The notes beneath the pieces were generated by a model. The model made no database searches and was not told where the DNA came from. It was given only the letters and a program-made list of their open reading frames with translations. From assembly GCF_001425045.1 (NCBI RefSeq), contig NZ_LMDJ01000002.1, forward strand, positions 1 to 64,000: a DNA stretch of 64,000 nucleotides, written 5' to 3'. Numbering within the stretch: position 1 is the first letter of the stretch; each line of letters starts with the position of its first letter. Shown one piece after another: positions 18,643-27,359 of the stretch. The position numbers were made by a program, and so were the translations under genes. The stretch comes from Massilia sp. Root351 (GTDB lineage Bacteria > Pseudomonadota > Gammaproteobacteria > Burkholderiales > Burkholderiaceae_D).

Positions 18643-18677
18643 AGAATACGCCCACAAAATAAACCTGTCAAACAGGT
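18643..18677 (-). promoter_or_regulatory. Promoter of the FAD-oxidase unit with palindromic operator
   Basis: The minus strand reads TTGACA (18666-18671), 17 nt, TATTCT (18643-18648), a near-consensus sigma-70 promoter. The -35 lies inside ACCTGTTTGACAGGT (18663-18677), identical over all 15 bases to the repeat before gntR. A bound repressor would block RNA polymerase. Confidence 0.8.
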
Positions 18678-18680
18678 TGT

Positions 18681-18695
18681 ACATGTTCGATAGGT
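18681..18695 (+). promoter_or_regulatory. Second GntR-type operator, degenerate
   Basis: ACATGTTCGATAGGT matches ACCTGTTTGACAGGT at 12 of 15 positions. Its centre is 18 bp from the perfect copy at 18663-18677, nearly two helical turns, which would allow two dimers to bind side by side. Confidence 0.55.
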
Positions 18696-18743
18696 TGCGT
18701 GTCTAAGCTGCCACAGGCTTGCTAACGCGTCAAATTTGCCTCA

Positions 18744-18758
18744 TCCTGTCGGACATGT
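18744..18758 (+). promoter_or_regulatory. Third GntR-type operator, near the alpha/beta hydrolase start
   Basis: TCCTGTCGGACATGT matches the core repeat at 11 of 15 positions and is itself an imperfect inverted repeat. It ends 19 nt before ATG 18778, so it could act on the divergent plus-strand hydrolase gene. Confidence 0.45.
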
Positions 18759-18777
18759 TGAGACTGGGGAGATAAAA

Positions 18778-19515
18778 ATGCAGATGACTGTGATCCTGAT
18801 TCACGGCGCCACCCTGAATGGTGCGTCCTGGGCGCCCGTGCGGCGCCACCTGGAGGGAGCGGGCCTGCGGGTGCTGACGCCGGATCTACCCGGCCACGGC
18901 AAGCGCCGGAGCGAGCGCTACAGCTTGCCCGAGGCGGTGCGCACCATCGCCGAACTGGCCGCGACGCTGGACGGCGGGCCGCTGATCCTGGCCGGCGACT
19001 CCCTGGGAGGTTATACCGCGCAGGCGGCGGCCGCCCATCTGCCGCGCGAGCAGTTGAAAGGTCTGGTGCTGGGCGGGAGCAGCCATGAATTCAGGGGCTG
19101 GCCCACCATTCCCTACCGCGCCAAGGCATTGATGTTCCGCGCCACCTTTGCGTTGAAGGACGAGCGCAAGGTGATCGAGGAAAAGGTTCCCGGCCTGCTG
19201 CGGGAGTATGGGCTGGAAGAGAGGGATGTCGCCGCCACCATGGCGGGCGGTTTCAGCCTGTCGGTCTTTCCGCAGGCGGTGGCGGCGCTGTGCGGCGTCG
19301 ATTTCCGCGCCAAGCTGGCAGCGATTCCGCAGCCGGTGATGTTCATCAACGGCGACCTCGATACCAAGCATGTGCGCGGCGAAGCCGCTTACGTCGCCGC
19401 CGCGCGGGATGCGACAGTGCACCGCTTCGCCGGCTGCGACCACGGCGTGAGCCTGCGGCGCAGCGGCGAGTACGCGGAATTGGTCAGGCAGTTCGCGCAG
19501 CGCGTGGCCGCTTGA
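18778..19515 (+). CDS. Alpha/beta-fold hydrolase
   Basis: 245 residues. Landmarks: HGATLNGASW oxyanion loop, DLPGHGKR, nucleophile elbow GDSLGGY (Ser near 79), INGDLDTKH with the acid Asp, and GCDHGVSL with the His. No signal peptide, so cytosolic. Substrate unknown; the family covers esterases, lactonases and C-C hydrolases. ATG 18778 follows GGGGAGAT; the longer ORF from 18736 would overlap the third operator. It is transcribed divergently from the FAD-oxidase unit across a region holding three GntR-type sites and is probably co-regulated with it. Its 3' end overlaps the convergent indolepyruvate oxidoreductase gene by 32 nt. Confidence 0.8.
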   Translation: MQMTVILIHGATLNGASWAPVRRHLEGAGLRVLTPDLPGHGKRRSERYSLPEAVRTIAELAATLDGGPLILAGDSLGGYTAQAAAAHLPREQLKGLVLGGSSHEFRGWPTIPYRAKALMFRATFALKDERKVIEEKVPGLLREYGLEERDVAATMAGGFSLSVFPQAVAALCGVDFRAKLAAIPQPVMFINGDLDTKHVRGEAAYVAAARDATVHRFAGCDHGVSLRRSGEYAELVRQFAQRVAA

Positions 19516-22500
19516 TTTCCACGGTTGTTTCCACCATCGCCCCCGCATTCGCGGGGGCGGCGGCCAGCGCCGCCACCTGGCGCTGATATTGCTCCATGGC
19601 CTGGTGTTTCACGGGGCCGAAGCCGCGTATCTCCTGCGGCAGGCGCGCCAGTTCGGTGGCATGCGCCAGGTTGCCCCGCGTCAGGTTCGCTGCCGCAGCG
19701 CGCACCTGCTCTTCGAACTTCTCGGCCAGCGCGCGCTCCATGCGACGCTCTTCGGTATAGCCGAAGGGGTCGAAGCGCGTGCCGCGCAAGCCCTTCAACC
19801 CGCCCAACATGCGCAGCAGCGGGAATACCCATGGACCGAATTTGCGTTTCTGCGGCCTGCCGGTGGCGGGATCGATGCGTGACAACAGCGGCGGCGCCAG
19901 CCAGACCGACATTTTTCCGGTGCCCGAGAACTGGGCTGACAGGCTGGCTTTGAACTCGTCGCTGCCGTACAGGCGGGCGACTTCGTATTCATCCTTGTAG
20001 GCCATCAGGCGATAGGCGCTGAGGGCGGTGTGGCGGGTGAATTCACCGGCCGCGCCGGCAAGCGCCTGTTCGGCGTCGCGGGCCACCTGCACCAGTGCGC
20101 GGTAGCGGCTGGCGTAGGCTTCGTCCTGGTAGGCCGCCAGGTCCTGCGCCCGGGCGGCAATCAGTTCGTCGATCGTCATGGAGGCCGCCGTGTTTGCGGT
20201 CGCTGGTGCGGCGGTGCCCTGCAGGCGCGCCAGCAGGTCCGGGTGCTGGGCGGCGATGCGGCCCCAGGTAAAGGCGCGCCGGTTCAGCGCCACGGCGGCG
20301 CCGTTCAGTTCAATGGTGCGGTCGAGCGCGTCGAACGACAGCGGCACCAGCCCTTTTTGCCAGGCGTAGCCCAGCATCAGCGTGTGCGCGGTGACAGTGT
20401 CGCCGAACAGCGTCTGCGCCAGCGCGCTGGCGTCCAGTTCATGGAAACGGCCGGGCGCGCAACGCTGGCGCACGCGCTGCGCCATCAGGCTGGTGGGCTG
20501 GGTGGCGTCGCGCTGGCTTACCACGGCCGATGTCGGCGTTTCGCCGGTGTTCAGCACTGCGGCGCTGCGCGCCGGCGACAGGCGGCCGGCATTGTCGGCC
20601 GCTGCCGCCACCACCATGTCCGCGCCCAGCAGCAGGTCGGCGGCGCCGGGGCCGATGCGCACCGCGCTGATCATGCCGGGCGAGGGCGCGATGCGCACCT
20701 GGCTGACCACGGCGCCGTTCTTCTGCGCCAGGCCGGTGAAATCGAGCACCGTGGAGCCCATGCCTTCCAGGTGGGCCGCGCCGCCGATCAGGGCGCCCAT
20801 GGTCAGCACGCCGCTGCCGCCGATGCCGGTCACGAGCACATTGAAGTGCCCGTCCAGGGCGGGGACGCGTGGCGCCGCCAGGGCGGCCCCCAGTTCGGTT
20901 TCCATCGCCTGCATGCGGGCCGCGTCGGGCTTGCGCAGCTGGGCGCCCTCGATTTCGACGAAGCTCGGGCAGAAGCCCTTGACGCACGAGAAGTCCTTGT
21001 TGCAAGCGCTCTGGTTGATCTTGCGCTTGCGCCCGAACGCCGTTTCCAGCGGCTCGATGGAGATGCAGTTCGACTGCACCGAGCAGTCGCCGCAGCCTTC
21101 GCACACGCGCTGGTTGATGAACACGCGCTTGTCCGGGTCCGGCATTTCCTTGCGCTTGCGGCGGCGCCGCTTCTCGGCCGCGCAGGTTTGCTCGTAGACG
21201 ATGGCCGTCACCCCGGCAATTTCGCGCAGTTCGCGCTGTACGGCGTCGAGCTCGCTGCGGTCGTGCACCGTGACGCCCGGTGCCAGCTCCGCGTCGCCTT
21301 GCCAGCGCTGCGGGTTGTCCGACACCAGCGCGATGCGCAGCACGCCCTCGGCGTCGAGCTGGCGCGTGATGCGCGCCGGATCGATCACGCCTTCGGCCGC
21401 CTGGCCGCCGGTCATGGCGACGGCGTCGTTGTACAGGATCTTGTAGGTGATGTTCGCCTTGGCCGCTACCGCAGCGCGTATCGCCAGCAGGCCGGAATGC
21501 TGGTAGGTGCCGTCGCCCAGGTTCTGGAACATGTGCGCAGTGGCGGAGAACGGCGCGGCGCCCAGCCATTGCGCGCCTTCGCCGCCCATCTGTGAAAAGG
21601 TGGAGGTCTTCAGTTCGGGCTGCGCCAGCGACATCACATGGCAGCCGATGCCGCCGCCGGTGCGCGAACCTTCCGGCGTCCTGGTCGAGGTATTGTGCGG
21701 GCAGCCGGAGCAGAAGTAGGGCGCGCGGATCGGGATCACCGCCGCGCTTACCGGATGGTGCGCCGCCTCCAGCGCCTGCAGGCGCTCGCGCAGCAGCGGC
21801 AGCGCATCGCCAAAGCGGGCGGCGAGGGCGCGCGCCACCATCAACGGCGTGAACTCGGATATTTCGGGCAGCACGGTGGGACCGGCGCCGGCATGCTTGC
21901 CGCTGATGCGCGGACGGTGCGTGTCCGGCAGGCCGTACAGCGCCTCTTTCAGCTGGGTCTCCACGTTGGCGCGCTTTTCCTCGATCACCAGCACTTCCTC
22001 GTTGCCCTCCGCGAAAGCGGCGGCGCCGTCGGTTTCCAATGGCCAGCTCATGGCGACCTTGTAGACTGAGATTCCCATGGCGCGCAGGTCGGCGCTGCCC
22101 AGGCGCAGCTCATCGAAAGCCTGCATCAGGTCCTGGTGCGCCTTGCCGACGGTGATGATGCCGAAGCGGCGCTGCGGGGCCGCGACGATGGTGCGGTCAA
22201 GCCGGTTGGCCTTGGCCCACGCGCGCGCGGCGGGCAGGCGTTCTTCGATCAGGCGGCGTTCCAGTTCCGCGCGCTGGCCGGGCCAGGCGATGCCCGGGTC
22301 CCAGTTCAGGCCATGCGCCGGCAACGCGTGCTCGGGAGTGATGAAGGGGGCGGGCGGGTCGAGGTCGAAGGCGGCGGCGGTTTCCACCACTTCGGCGATG
22401 GTCTTCAGGCCGACCCACAGGCCGCAGTAGCGCGACAAGGCAATGCCGGCCAGCCCGAGTTCAATCACTTCGCGCACGCTGGCAGGCTGTAGCACGGGCA

Positions 22501-22987
22501 TCGAGGCGGAGTGGAAAATGCCATCGGTCTGGTGCGGATACATCGAGGACTGCGCCGCGTGGTCGTCGCCGGACACCGCCAGCACGCCGCCAAGCGGCGA
22601 GGTGCCAAGCATGTTCGCGGTACGGAACACGTCGCCGGTGCGGTCCACGCCCGGACCCTTGCCGTACCAGATGCCGAACACGCCGTCGACCTTGGTTTCG
22701 CCGTACGCCTTGTGCATTTGCGCGCCCCACAGCGCGGTTGCCGCAAGGTCTTCGTTCAGGCCGGGCTGGAACACGATGTCGTGCGCGGCGAGGTCTTTCT
22801 GCGCTTTCCACAACTGCTGGTCGTAGGCGCCCAGCGGCGAGCCGCGATAGCCGGACACCAGGCCGCCGGTGCTCAAGCCTTGCGCCCGGTCCATCTGCCG
22901 CTGCAGCATCGGCAGCATGACCAGGGCCTGGATGCCCGTCAGGAAAATGCGTCCCTGCGTGTTCGCGTAAATGCTGTTCGCCGCCAT
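19484..22987 (-). CDS. Indolepyruvate ferredoxin oxidoreductase, fused IorA-IorB type
   Basis: 1167 residues. In order: the pyruvate-oxidoreductase alpha-like region (GGLVSGYRGSPLGAYD; GLNEDLAATA), the TPP-binding region (CSGCPHNTST; GGEGAQWLG; YNDAVAMTGGQ), a ferredoxin-like stretch with clustered Cys (CEGCGDC, CNKDFSCVKGFC, near 632-670), then the gamma/IorB region (GIGGSGVLTMG). It converts aryl 2-oxo acids such as indolepyruvate or phenylpyruvate to the aryl-acetyl-CoA with reduction of an electron carrier, part of aromatic amino acid breakdown. The single long chain is usual for proteobacteria. It is divergent from an Lrp-type regulator 129 nt away, which probably controls it. No ribosome site is obvious. 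Confidence 0.9.
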   Translation of the reverse strand: MAANSIYANTQGRIFLTGIQALVMLPMLQRQMDRAQGLSTGGLVSGYRGSPLGAYDQQLWKAQKDLAAHDIVFQPGLNEDLAATALWGAQMHKAYGETKVDGVFGIWYGKGPGVDRTGDVFRTANMLGTSPLGGVLAVSGDDHAAQSSMYPHQTDGIFHSASMPVLQPASVREVIELGLAGIALSRYCGLWVGLKTIAEVVETAAAFDLDPPAPFITPEHALPAHGLNWDPGIAWPGQRAELERRLIEERLPAARAWAKANRLDRTIVAAPQRRFGIITVGKAHQDLMQAFDELRLGSADLRAMGISVYKVAMSWPLETDGAAAFAEGNEEVLVIEEKRANVETQLKEALYGLPDTHRPRISGKHAGAGPTVLPEISEFTPLMVARALAARFGDALPLLRERLQALEAAHHPVSAAVIPIRAPYFCSGCPHNTSTRTPEGSRTGGGIGCHVMSLAQPELKTSTFSQMGGEGAQWLGAAPFSATAHMFQNLGDGTYQHSGLLAIRAAVAAKANITYKILYNDAVAMTGGQAAEGVIDPARITRQLDAEGVLRIALVSDNPQRWQGDAELAPGVTVHDRSELDAVQRELREIAGVTAIVYEQTCAAEKRRRRKRKEMPDPDKRVFINQRVCEGCGDCSVQSNCISIEPLETAFGRKRKINQSACNKDFSCVKGFCPSFVEIEGAQLRKPDAARMQAMETELGAALAAPRVPALDGHFNVLVTGIGGSGVLTMGALIGGAAHLEGMGSTVLDFTGLAQKNGAVVSQVRIAPSPGMISAVRIGPGAADLLLGADMVVAAAADNAGRLSPARSAAVLNTGETPTSAVVSQRDATQPTSLMAQRVRQRCAPGRFHELDASALAQTLFGDTVTAHTLMLGYAWQKGLVPLSFDALDRTIELNGAAVALNRRAFTWGRIAAQHPDLLARLQGTAAPATANTAASMTIDELIAARAQDLAAYQDEAYASRYRALVQVARDAEQALAGAAGEFTRHTALSAYRLMAYKDEYEVARLYGSDEFKASLSAQFSGTGKMSVWLAPPLLSRIDPATGRPQKRKFGPWVFPLLRMLGGLKGLRGTRFDPFGYTEERRMERALAEKFEEQVRAAAANLTRGNLAHATELARLPQEIRGFGPVKHQAMEQYQRQVAALAAAPANAGAMVETTVEIKRPRAARTA

Positions 22988-23122
22988 GATTTTTTGTCCC
23001 GTTAGAGTTCTGTCTGTATATCGATTTTAGGGCGGAGCTTTGAGTAAATGGGACTGAAACAGCTTATACAAAAGCGTAAAATTAGTTAGAATTGCCAGGA
23101 TAGGCAAATACTGTAGGTGAAT

Positions 23123-23593
23123 ATGACTAATGCTGCGGATCTTGATAAGACCGACCTGAAAATCCTCAAGGAGCTGGCGCTGGATGGCCGCATCGCGTGG
23201 AGCGCACTGGCCGACAAGGTGGGGCTGTCGCTGACGCCGACGCTGCGCCGTGTGCGCCAGCTGGAAGAGAGCGGATTGATACGCGGCTACGTGGCGCAGC
23301 TGGATGAAGCGCGCCTGGCCGGGCGCATGACGGTGTTCGTCTCGGTGACGCTGACCAGCCAGGCGGAAGAAGTGATTGCGCGCTTTGAAGAGCTGATTGC
23401 GCTCGCGCCGGAAGTGATGAGCTGCTTTCTGATGACGGGCGATGCCGACTACAACCTGCGCGTGGTGGTGGCCGACCTGGACGCCTACCACCACTTTCTG
23501 ACGCGCACGCTGACCCGCATCCCCGGCGTGGCGCACATCAAGTCGAGCTTCGCGCTTAAAACGGTGCTGATGCGAGCTTCGCCGCTGCTGTAG
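23123..23593 (+). CDS. Lrp/AsnC-family transcriptional regulator
   Basis: 156 residues. An N-terminal helix-turn-helix (about 7-60: DLDKTDLKILKELALDGR, WSALADKVGLSLTPTLRR) precedes a RAM effector domain (about 65-150, with MSCFLMTGDADYNLRVVVAD). Such proteins sense amino acids and often control the adjacent divergent gene, here the indolepyruvate oxidoreductase. ATG 23123 is listed; GTG 23117 is 2 codons upstream in frame and AGGATAGG suits it better, so the start is uncertain by 6 nt. Its 3' end overlaps the convergent dehydrogenase gene by 38 nt. Confidence 0.87.
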   Translation: MTNAADLDKTDLKILKELALDGRIAWSALADKVGLSLTPTLRRVRQLEESGLIRGYVAQLDEARLAGRMTVFVSVTLTSQAEEVIARFEELIALAPEVMSCFLMTGDADYNLRVVVADLDAYHHFLTRTLTRIPGVAHIKSSFALKTVLMRASPLL

Positions 23594-24752
23594 CGATGGC
23601 CGCGCGCACTTGCGCATTCTGCACGCAGAACGGATCGAGTCGCACCTCCCCGTAGAGGCGGATGTACAGTGCCGGCAGCATGGCCGCCGCGTCCAGCGGC
23701 AGGCCGAGGCGGACCCGGTCCATTAACGTCGGCACGATGAAGCCGGACAGCTTGGCCGCGCTATCGGCCAGCACGCGGTCCACCGTGTCTTCGATGGCAG
23801 CGCTGGCAAAGCGCTCGATGACCGCGTCGCGGTAGGCGGCGAGATCGATCGGGCTGGGACGCAGGCAGTCGAACACCGCCCCGGTCACATACTCGTGCAC
23901 CAGCGCGCGGATGCGCGGGTCGGCCAGGCAGGCGTGGATGGTGGCGTGTCCGGCCAGAGCGCCGGCCCACGCGGCGCAGCTGTGGCTGGCATTCAGGATG
24001 CGGATCTTCGCTTCCTCGTACGGCGCCACCGACGCCACCATTTGCACCCCAACGCCGGCCCAGTCGGGGCGGCCGTTGCAGAAGTTGTCCTCCACCACCC
24101 ATTGCAGCCAGGTTTCGCTGCCTACCGCCGCTGCGTCGTCGATGCCGGTGGCGGCCTTCACCCGTTCGCGCAAGGCCGGCGTCGGGCGCGGCGTGATGCG
24201 GTCCACCATCGCATTCGGGCAGCTCGTGTTCGATTCCGCCCACGCCGCCAGATCCGGTTCGTTGGCCGCCGCCAGATACTGCTGCAGGCCGCGCCTTACG
24301 GTATCGCCGTTGTGGCGCAGATTGTCGCAGGACAGCAACGTCACGGCTCCATGCCCGCCGGCGCGGCGCGCGCGCAGTATCCCGGCCAGCACGCCGTACA
24401 GCGCCGCGCCGCTGTCGGGGCCATATCCGCTTTCCGTCACGGTGAACGAAATGATGCGCGTAGCGGGATCGGCCCCGATCGCCGTCAGCGCGGCGTTGCC
24501 TGGTACATGGGGCAGGGCGCGTCCGATCGCCGTGATGCGCCGGTAGCTGCGCTGGCCGGACGGCGACACGGTCTCCAGCATGTAGGCGTTGCCCTGCGCC
24601 CGCATGGCGGCGGCCGGATCGTTGGCATCGGGGCGGATGTTCCCGCTGGCGAGGGTCCAGCTGCGGTCGCCCCGGTCGTGCAGCGCCTGCAGGTATACCG
24701 CCTGGTGCGCGCGGTGGAAATTGCCGAGGCCCAGATGAAGGATGGTTGGCAT
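23556..24752 (-). CDS. Mannitol dehydrogenase family (polyol / sugar-acid) oxidoreductase
   Basis: 398 residues. An N-terminal Rossmann domain with GLGNFHRAH binds NAD(P); the family block TLLSCDNLRHNG and the catalytic K-x4-N-x2-H pattern in KIRILNASH (Lys, Asn, His) are intact. The family covers mannitol, arabinitol, fructuronate and tagaturonate reductases; sequence alone does not choose, although D-arabinitol- or mannitol-type enzymes have this length. With pectin-type hydrolases in the window a uronate-derived substrate is possible (inference). Its upstream region carries a GntR-type operator (24818-24832) and a -10-like TAGAAT on its strand at 24807-24812. Confidence 0.85.
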   Translation of the reverse strand: MPTILHLGLGNFHRAHQAVYLQALHDRGDRSWTLASGNIRPDANDPAAAMRAQGNAYMLETVSPSGQRSYRRITAIGRALPHVPGNAALTAIGADPATRIISFTVTESGYGPDSGAALYGVLAGILRARRAGGHGAVTLLSCDNLRHNGDTVRRGLQQYLAAANEPDLAAWAESNTSCPNAMVDRITPRPTPALRERVKAATGIDDAAAVGSETWLQWVVEDNFCNGRPDWAGVGVQMVASVAPYEEAKIRILNASHSCAAWAGALAGHATIHACLADPRIRALVHEYVTGAVFDCLRPSPIDLAAYRDAVIERFASAAIEDTVDRVLADSAAKLSGFIVPTLMDRVRLGLPLDAAAMLPALYIRLYGEVRLDPFCVQNAQVRAAIATAAAKLASAPF

Positions 24753-24817
24753 AGGCTGTAGGATAGGTTTTGTGTTATTTCAAAGAATGGTGATGCGTTC
24801 GGTGAAATTCTACAGTA

Positions 24818-24832
24818 ACATGTATGACAGGT
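24818..24832 (+). promoter_or_regulatory. GntR-type operator between mannitol-dehydrogenase-family gene and tetR
   Basis: ACATGTATGACAGGT matches the core repeat ACCTGTTTGACAGGT at 13 of 15 positions. The following TTGCGT extends the similarity to the 18681 and 12585 sites, where AGGTTGCG also occurs. It lies 27 nt before tetR and 66 nt before the divergent dehydrogenase gene, so either could be the target. Confidence 0.6.
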
Positions 24833-24858
24833 TGCGTTTATTTTGAAGGGGAATCGCC

Positions 24859-25485
24859 ATGGTTCATGCCAGTAAATCCGCCTCTACCCGGGCCGCCATT
24901 CTCGACCACGCGCTCAGCGTCGCCAGCCACGAAGGGCTGGAGTCGCTCACCCTGGGCACCATTGCCGACTCGCTCAAGATGAGCAAGAGCGGCGTCGTGG
25001 CACGCGTCGGTTCGCGGGAGACGCTGCAGCTCGCCGTGCTGGACCAGTACCGGCAGCGCTTCGAGGCCGAGGTCATCGCGCCGGCGCGCTGCAGCGTGCC
25101 GGGCCTGGCGCGCTTGCGGCGGCTGTTCGCCATGAGCCTGGAGCAGGTGGCGTCGGGCCAGTCGGCGGGCTGTTTCTATATCAGTTGCGCCGCCGAGTAC
25201 GACGACCGCCCCGGCTCCGTGCGCCTCGAACTGGCCAGCAGCGTGGCCGCGTGGCGCGCCGCCTTCGAGCAATGCGCGGAGCAGGCCATCGCCGCAGGCC
25301 AGCTGGCGGCGGGCACTTGCCCGGACCAGCTGGTGTTCGAGGTCTACGCGCTGCTGCTGGCGGCGCAACACGACACGCGCCTGCTCGAACGCAGCGATGG
25401 CGTCGCGCGCGCCACAGCGGGATTTGAACGCATCATGTCGCGCTGCATGGCGCAGCCGGAGGAAGCGCAGCATGGACACGAATGA
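24859..25485 (+). CDS. TetR-family transcriptional regulator
   Basis: 208 residues. The N-terminal HTH (about 10-56: TRAAILDHALSVASHEG, TIADSLKMSKSGVVARVGSR) is typical, followed by a helical ligand domain with a TetR C-terminal part like that of YbiH/AcrR relatives (GQSAGCFYISCAAEYDDRPG). AGGGGAA precedes the ATG. The downstream esterase gene overlaps it by 14 nt, so the two are one unit and the esterase or its substrate probably relates to the effector. A GntR-type operator 27 nt upstream suggests a link to the hydroxy-acid regulon. Confidence 0.87.
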   Translation: MVHASKSASTRAAILDHALSVASHEGLESLTLGTIADSLKMSKSGVVARVGSRETLQLAVLDQYRQRFEAEVIAPARCSVPGLARLRRLFAMSLEQVASGQSAGCFYISCAAEYDDRPGSVRLELASSVAAWRAAFEQCAEQAIAAGQLAAGTCPDQLVFEVYALLLAAQHDTRLLERSDGVARATAGFERIMSRCMAQPEEAQHGHE

Positions 25486-26371
25486 CACGGCCCGGCAGGC
25501 GGTGATGGCCGCGCTGGCGGCGCAGTTGCCCGGCATACCCGAGCGGGACCTGCCGCGCTTTGCCGCGTCGTTGCTGGTGGCCGGGCAGTACGCGGCGCCC
25601 GCCGTCGATGCCGGCGTGCCTGCGGGCAGGCTGAGCGCCGGGCGCCATTGCAGCACCTCGCTGTATCCCGGCGTGGAGCGCGGCTACACCCTGTATGTGC
25701 CGCAGCAATATGACGCGCGGCGGCCAGCCGCCCTGATGGTGTTCCAGGACGGCGCGCGCTATCTGGGCCAGGAAGCGAATGCCGCGCGCATCCTGGACAT
25801 GCTGATTGCCAGCGGGGAGATGCCCGTCACCATCGCGCTGTTTGCCGAACCAGGCGAGCGGGGCCCCGGCTTGCCCATCTATGGCGGCACCGATAACCGC
25901 AGCGTTGAATACGATGCGCAGGGCGACCGCTACGTGCGTTTCCTGCTGGAGGAATTGCTGCCGCAGGCGACGGCCGGATACAGCCTCTCGTCCGATCCCG
26001 CACAGCGCGCCATCGCCGGGATCAGCTCAGGCGGCGCCTGTGCCTTCAACGCCGCCTGGGCACGCCCGGACCAGTTTGGAAAAGTGATGAGCCACTGCGG
26101 CAGTTTCGTCGGCATCCGGGGCGCCGACAGCTGCGCGGCGCGCGTGCGGTGCGAGGCGGCTCGGCCGTTGCGCGTGTACCTGCAAAGCGGAGAGCATGAC
26201 CTCGACATCGTGTTTGGCAACTGGCTGCTGGCCAACCGCACACTCGCCGGCGCGCTCGCGTACCGCGACTATGACCACTGCCTGCTGGTCGGGCAGGGCG
26301 GCCATTCGCTCGAACACGGCGGCGCGGTGCTGGCGGATGGCTTGCGCTGGCTGTGGCGCGCTGCTGTCTGA
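25472..26371 (+). CDS. Enterochelin-esterase-like serine hydrolase (esterase family, CE1-like fold)
   Basis: 299 residues. Landmarks: YTLYVPQQYD, MVFQDGARYL, nucleophile elbow GISSGG (Ser), SGEHDLDIVFGNW (acid) and GGHSLEHG (His). The YPGVERGYTLYVP opening is shared with Fes/IroE and with feruloyl/acetyl esterases (esterase D type). No signal peptide, so cytosolic. ATG 25472 has GGAGGAAG 7 nt upstream and overlaps the tetR end; the longer ORF from 25397 is read inside tetR. Probably cleaves an ester of a sugar, hydroxy acid or aromatic acid. Confidence 0.8.
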   Translation: MDTNDTARQAVMAALAAQLPGIPERDLPRFAASLLVAGQYAAPAVDAGVPAGRLSAGRHCSTSLYPGVERGYTLYVPQQYDARRPAALMVFQDGARYLGQEANAARILDMLIASGEMPVTIALFAEPGERGPGLPIYGGTDNRSVEYDAQGDRYVRFLLEELLPQATAGYSLSSDPAQRAIAGISSGGACAFNAAWARPDQFGKVMSHCGSFVGIRGADSCAARVRCEAARPLRVYLQSGEHDLDIVFGNWLLANRTLAGALAYRDYDHCLLVGQGGHSLEHGGAVLADGLRWLWRAAV

Positions 26372-26385
26372 CCGCTGCCTATTTT

Positions 26386-27156
26386 TCAGCGCGGGCGGAT
26401 GGGGTGGTTCATCTTGTCGATCAAACTGGATATTTCGCGCTCGGTCGCCGATGCCATATTCATGAATTTGCAGCCTACGTGGAGCTGTTCGCCGAGCAGG
26501 AAGGAGCGGTAGGAGCGGGTGAGGCGCACTTCCAGGTCCGCGACGATGACGGTCTGCGGACCCAGTTCGAGCCGCACGTCGAGCAGCTTGCGGCCTTTGA
26601 TAAGGCCGCGTGCTGCGTGCTTGGCGCAGCGCAGGCCCACGCCGCCCAGCGACAGATCGTACAGCGGCAGCTCGTACGGCGCACCGTTGACCACGAAGGA
26701 GGCGGTGAAATTCGCGCCCAGCGGCGTCTCCAGCCGCTCGCTGGCGCGCCGGTTCAGCACGTCGCAGGTTTCCGGGAAGGTCATCGGAATCCGCGCCGGC
26801 AGGCCGGGCTGCGATCGCCACTCGGGCTCTGTCAGGCTGAACTGCATCTTGGCGTTGCGCAGCCAGGCGACAAAGGTGACTTTTCCCGGCGGCAGAATTT
26901 CGCCCTGGTTCAATTCCATCACAAAGTGCGGCAGCTCGGGGTCGACCGAGAAGATGCGCCCCAGCACCGCCTTGCGGCTGCCCGCCGCGTACATTGAAAT
27001 CGCATCCCCTGATTCCGCCAGCAGCGTCAGCGCGTCGCCGATTTCGTCGATGTCCGCTATCTCGTGCGGCCTCATGGCGGCCGGAATTGGCTCGATTGCG
27101 TCTTGCGGCCGAGGCGGGCCCTTGCGGATCAGCAGGATGTGTTCGTTTAATTGCAT
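26386..27156 (-). CDS. PilZ-domain c-di-GMP-binding protein, YcgR-like
   Basis: 256 residues. The N-terminal YcgR-type beta domain (about 30-130) is followed by a PilZ domain (about 135-245) with the two c-di-GMP contacts: RRASER (R-x3-R) and DLSLGGVG (D-x-S-x2-G). Family members slow flagellar rotation or act on exopolysaccharide when c-di-GMP is high. No flagellar or cyclic-di-GMP enzyme genes are in the window, so its partner is unknown. It is convergent with the esterase gene (14 nt gap) and stands alone upstream of an AT-rich region. No signal peptide; cytosolic. Confidence 0.87.
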   Translation of the reverse strand: MQLNEHILLIRKGPPRPQDAIEPIPAAMRPHEIADIDEIGDALTLLAESGDAISMYAAGSRKAVLGRIFSVDPELPHFVMELNQGEILPPGKVTFVAWLRNAKMQFSLTEPEWRSQPGLPARIPMTFPETCDVLNRRASERLETPLGANFTASFVVNGAPYELPLYDLSLGGVGLRCAKHAARGLIKGRKLLDVRLELGPQTVIVADLEVRLTRSYRSFLLGEQLHVGCKFMNMASATEREISSLIDKMNHPIRPR

Positions 27157-27323
27157 ATTTTTTATGGATGAACGTTTAATTTCAATGTAGATATGCAGCT
27201 CACATAGTCTATAAGCTAATCTTGTATTTTCATTGCGCTAAAGCAATAAACTTGAATTTCAGCCATAAACTGTGGCGAAAACCACACTCGCGGCTGAAAC
27301 GGTGCTGCCGATATATTGGCCTG

Positions 27324-27359
27324 ACCGGTTTGACAATTGGTCTAATAGGTTTGTAGAAT
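27324..27359 (+). promoter_or_regulatory. Promoter of the DUF1593 pair with GntR-type operator
   Basis: TTGACA (27330-27335) and TAGAAT (27354-27359) are spaced by 18 nt. The -35 lies in ACCGGTTTGACAATT (27324-27338), 12 of 15 matches to the GntR-type repeat and with TTGACA in the same register. A weaker copy, ATTGGTCTAATAGGT (27336-27350), fills the spacer. Because -10 includes the ATG at 27358, that ATG cannot be the gene start. Confidence 0.65.
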
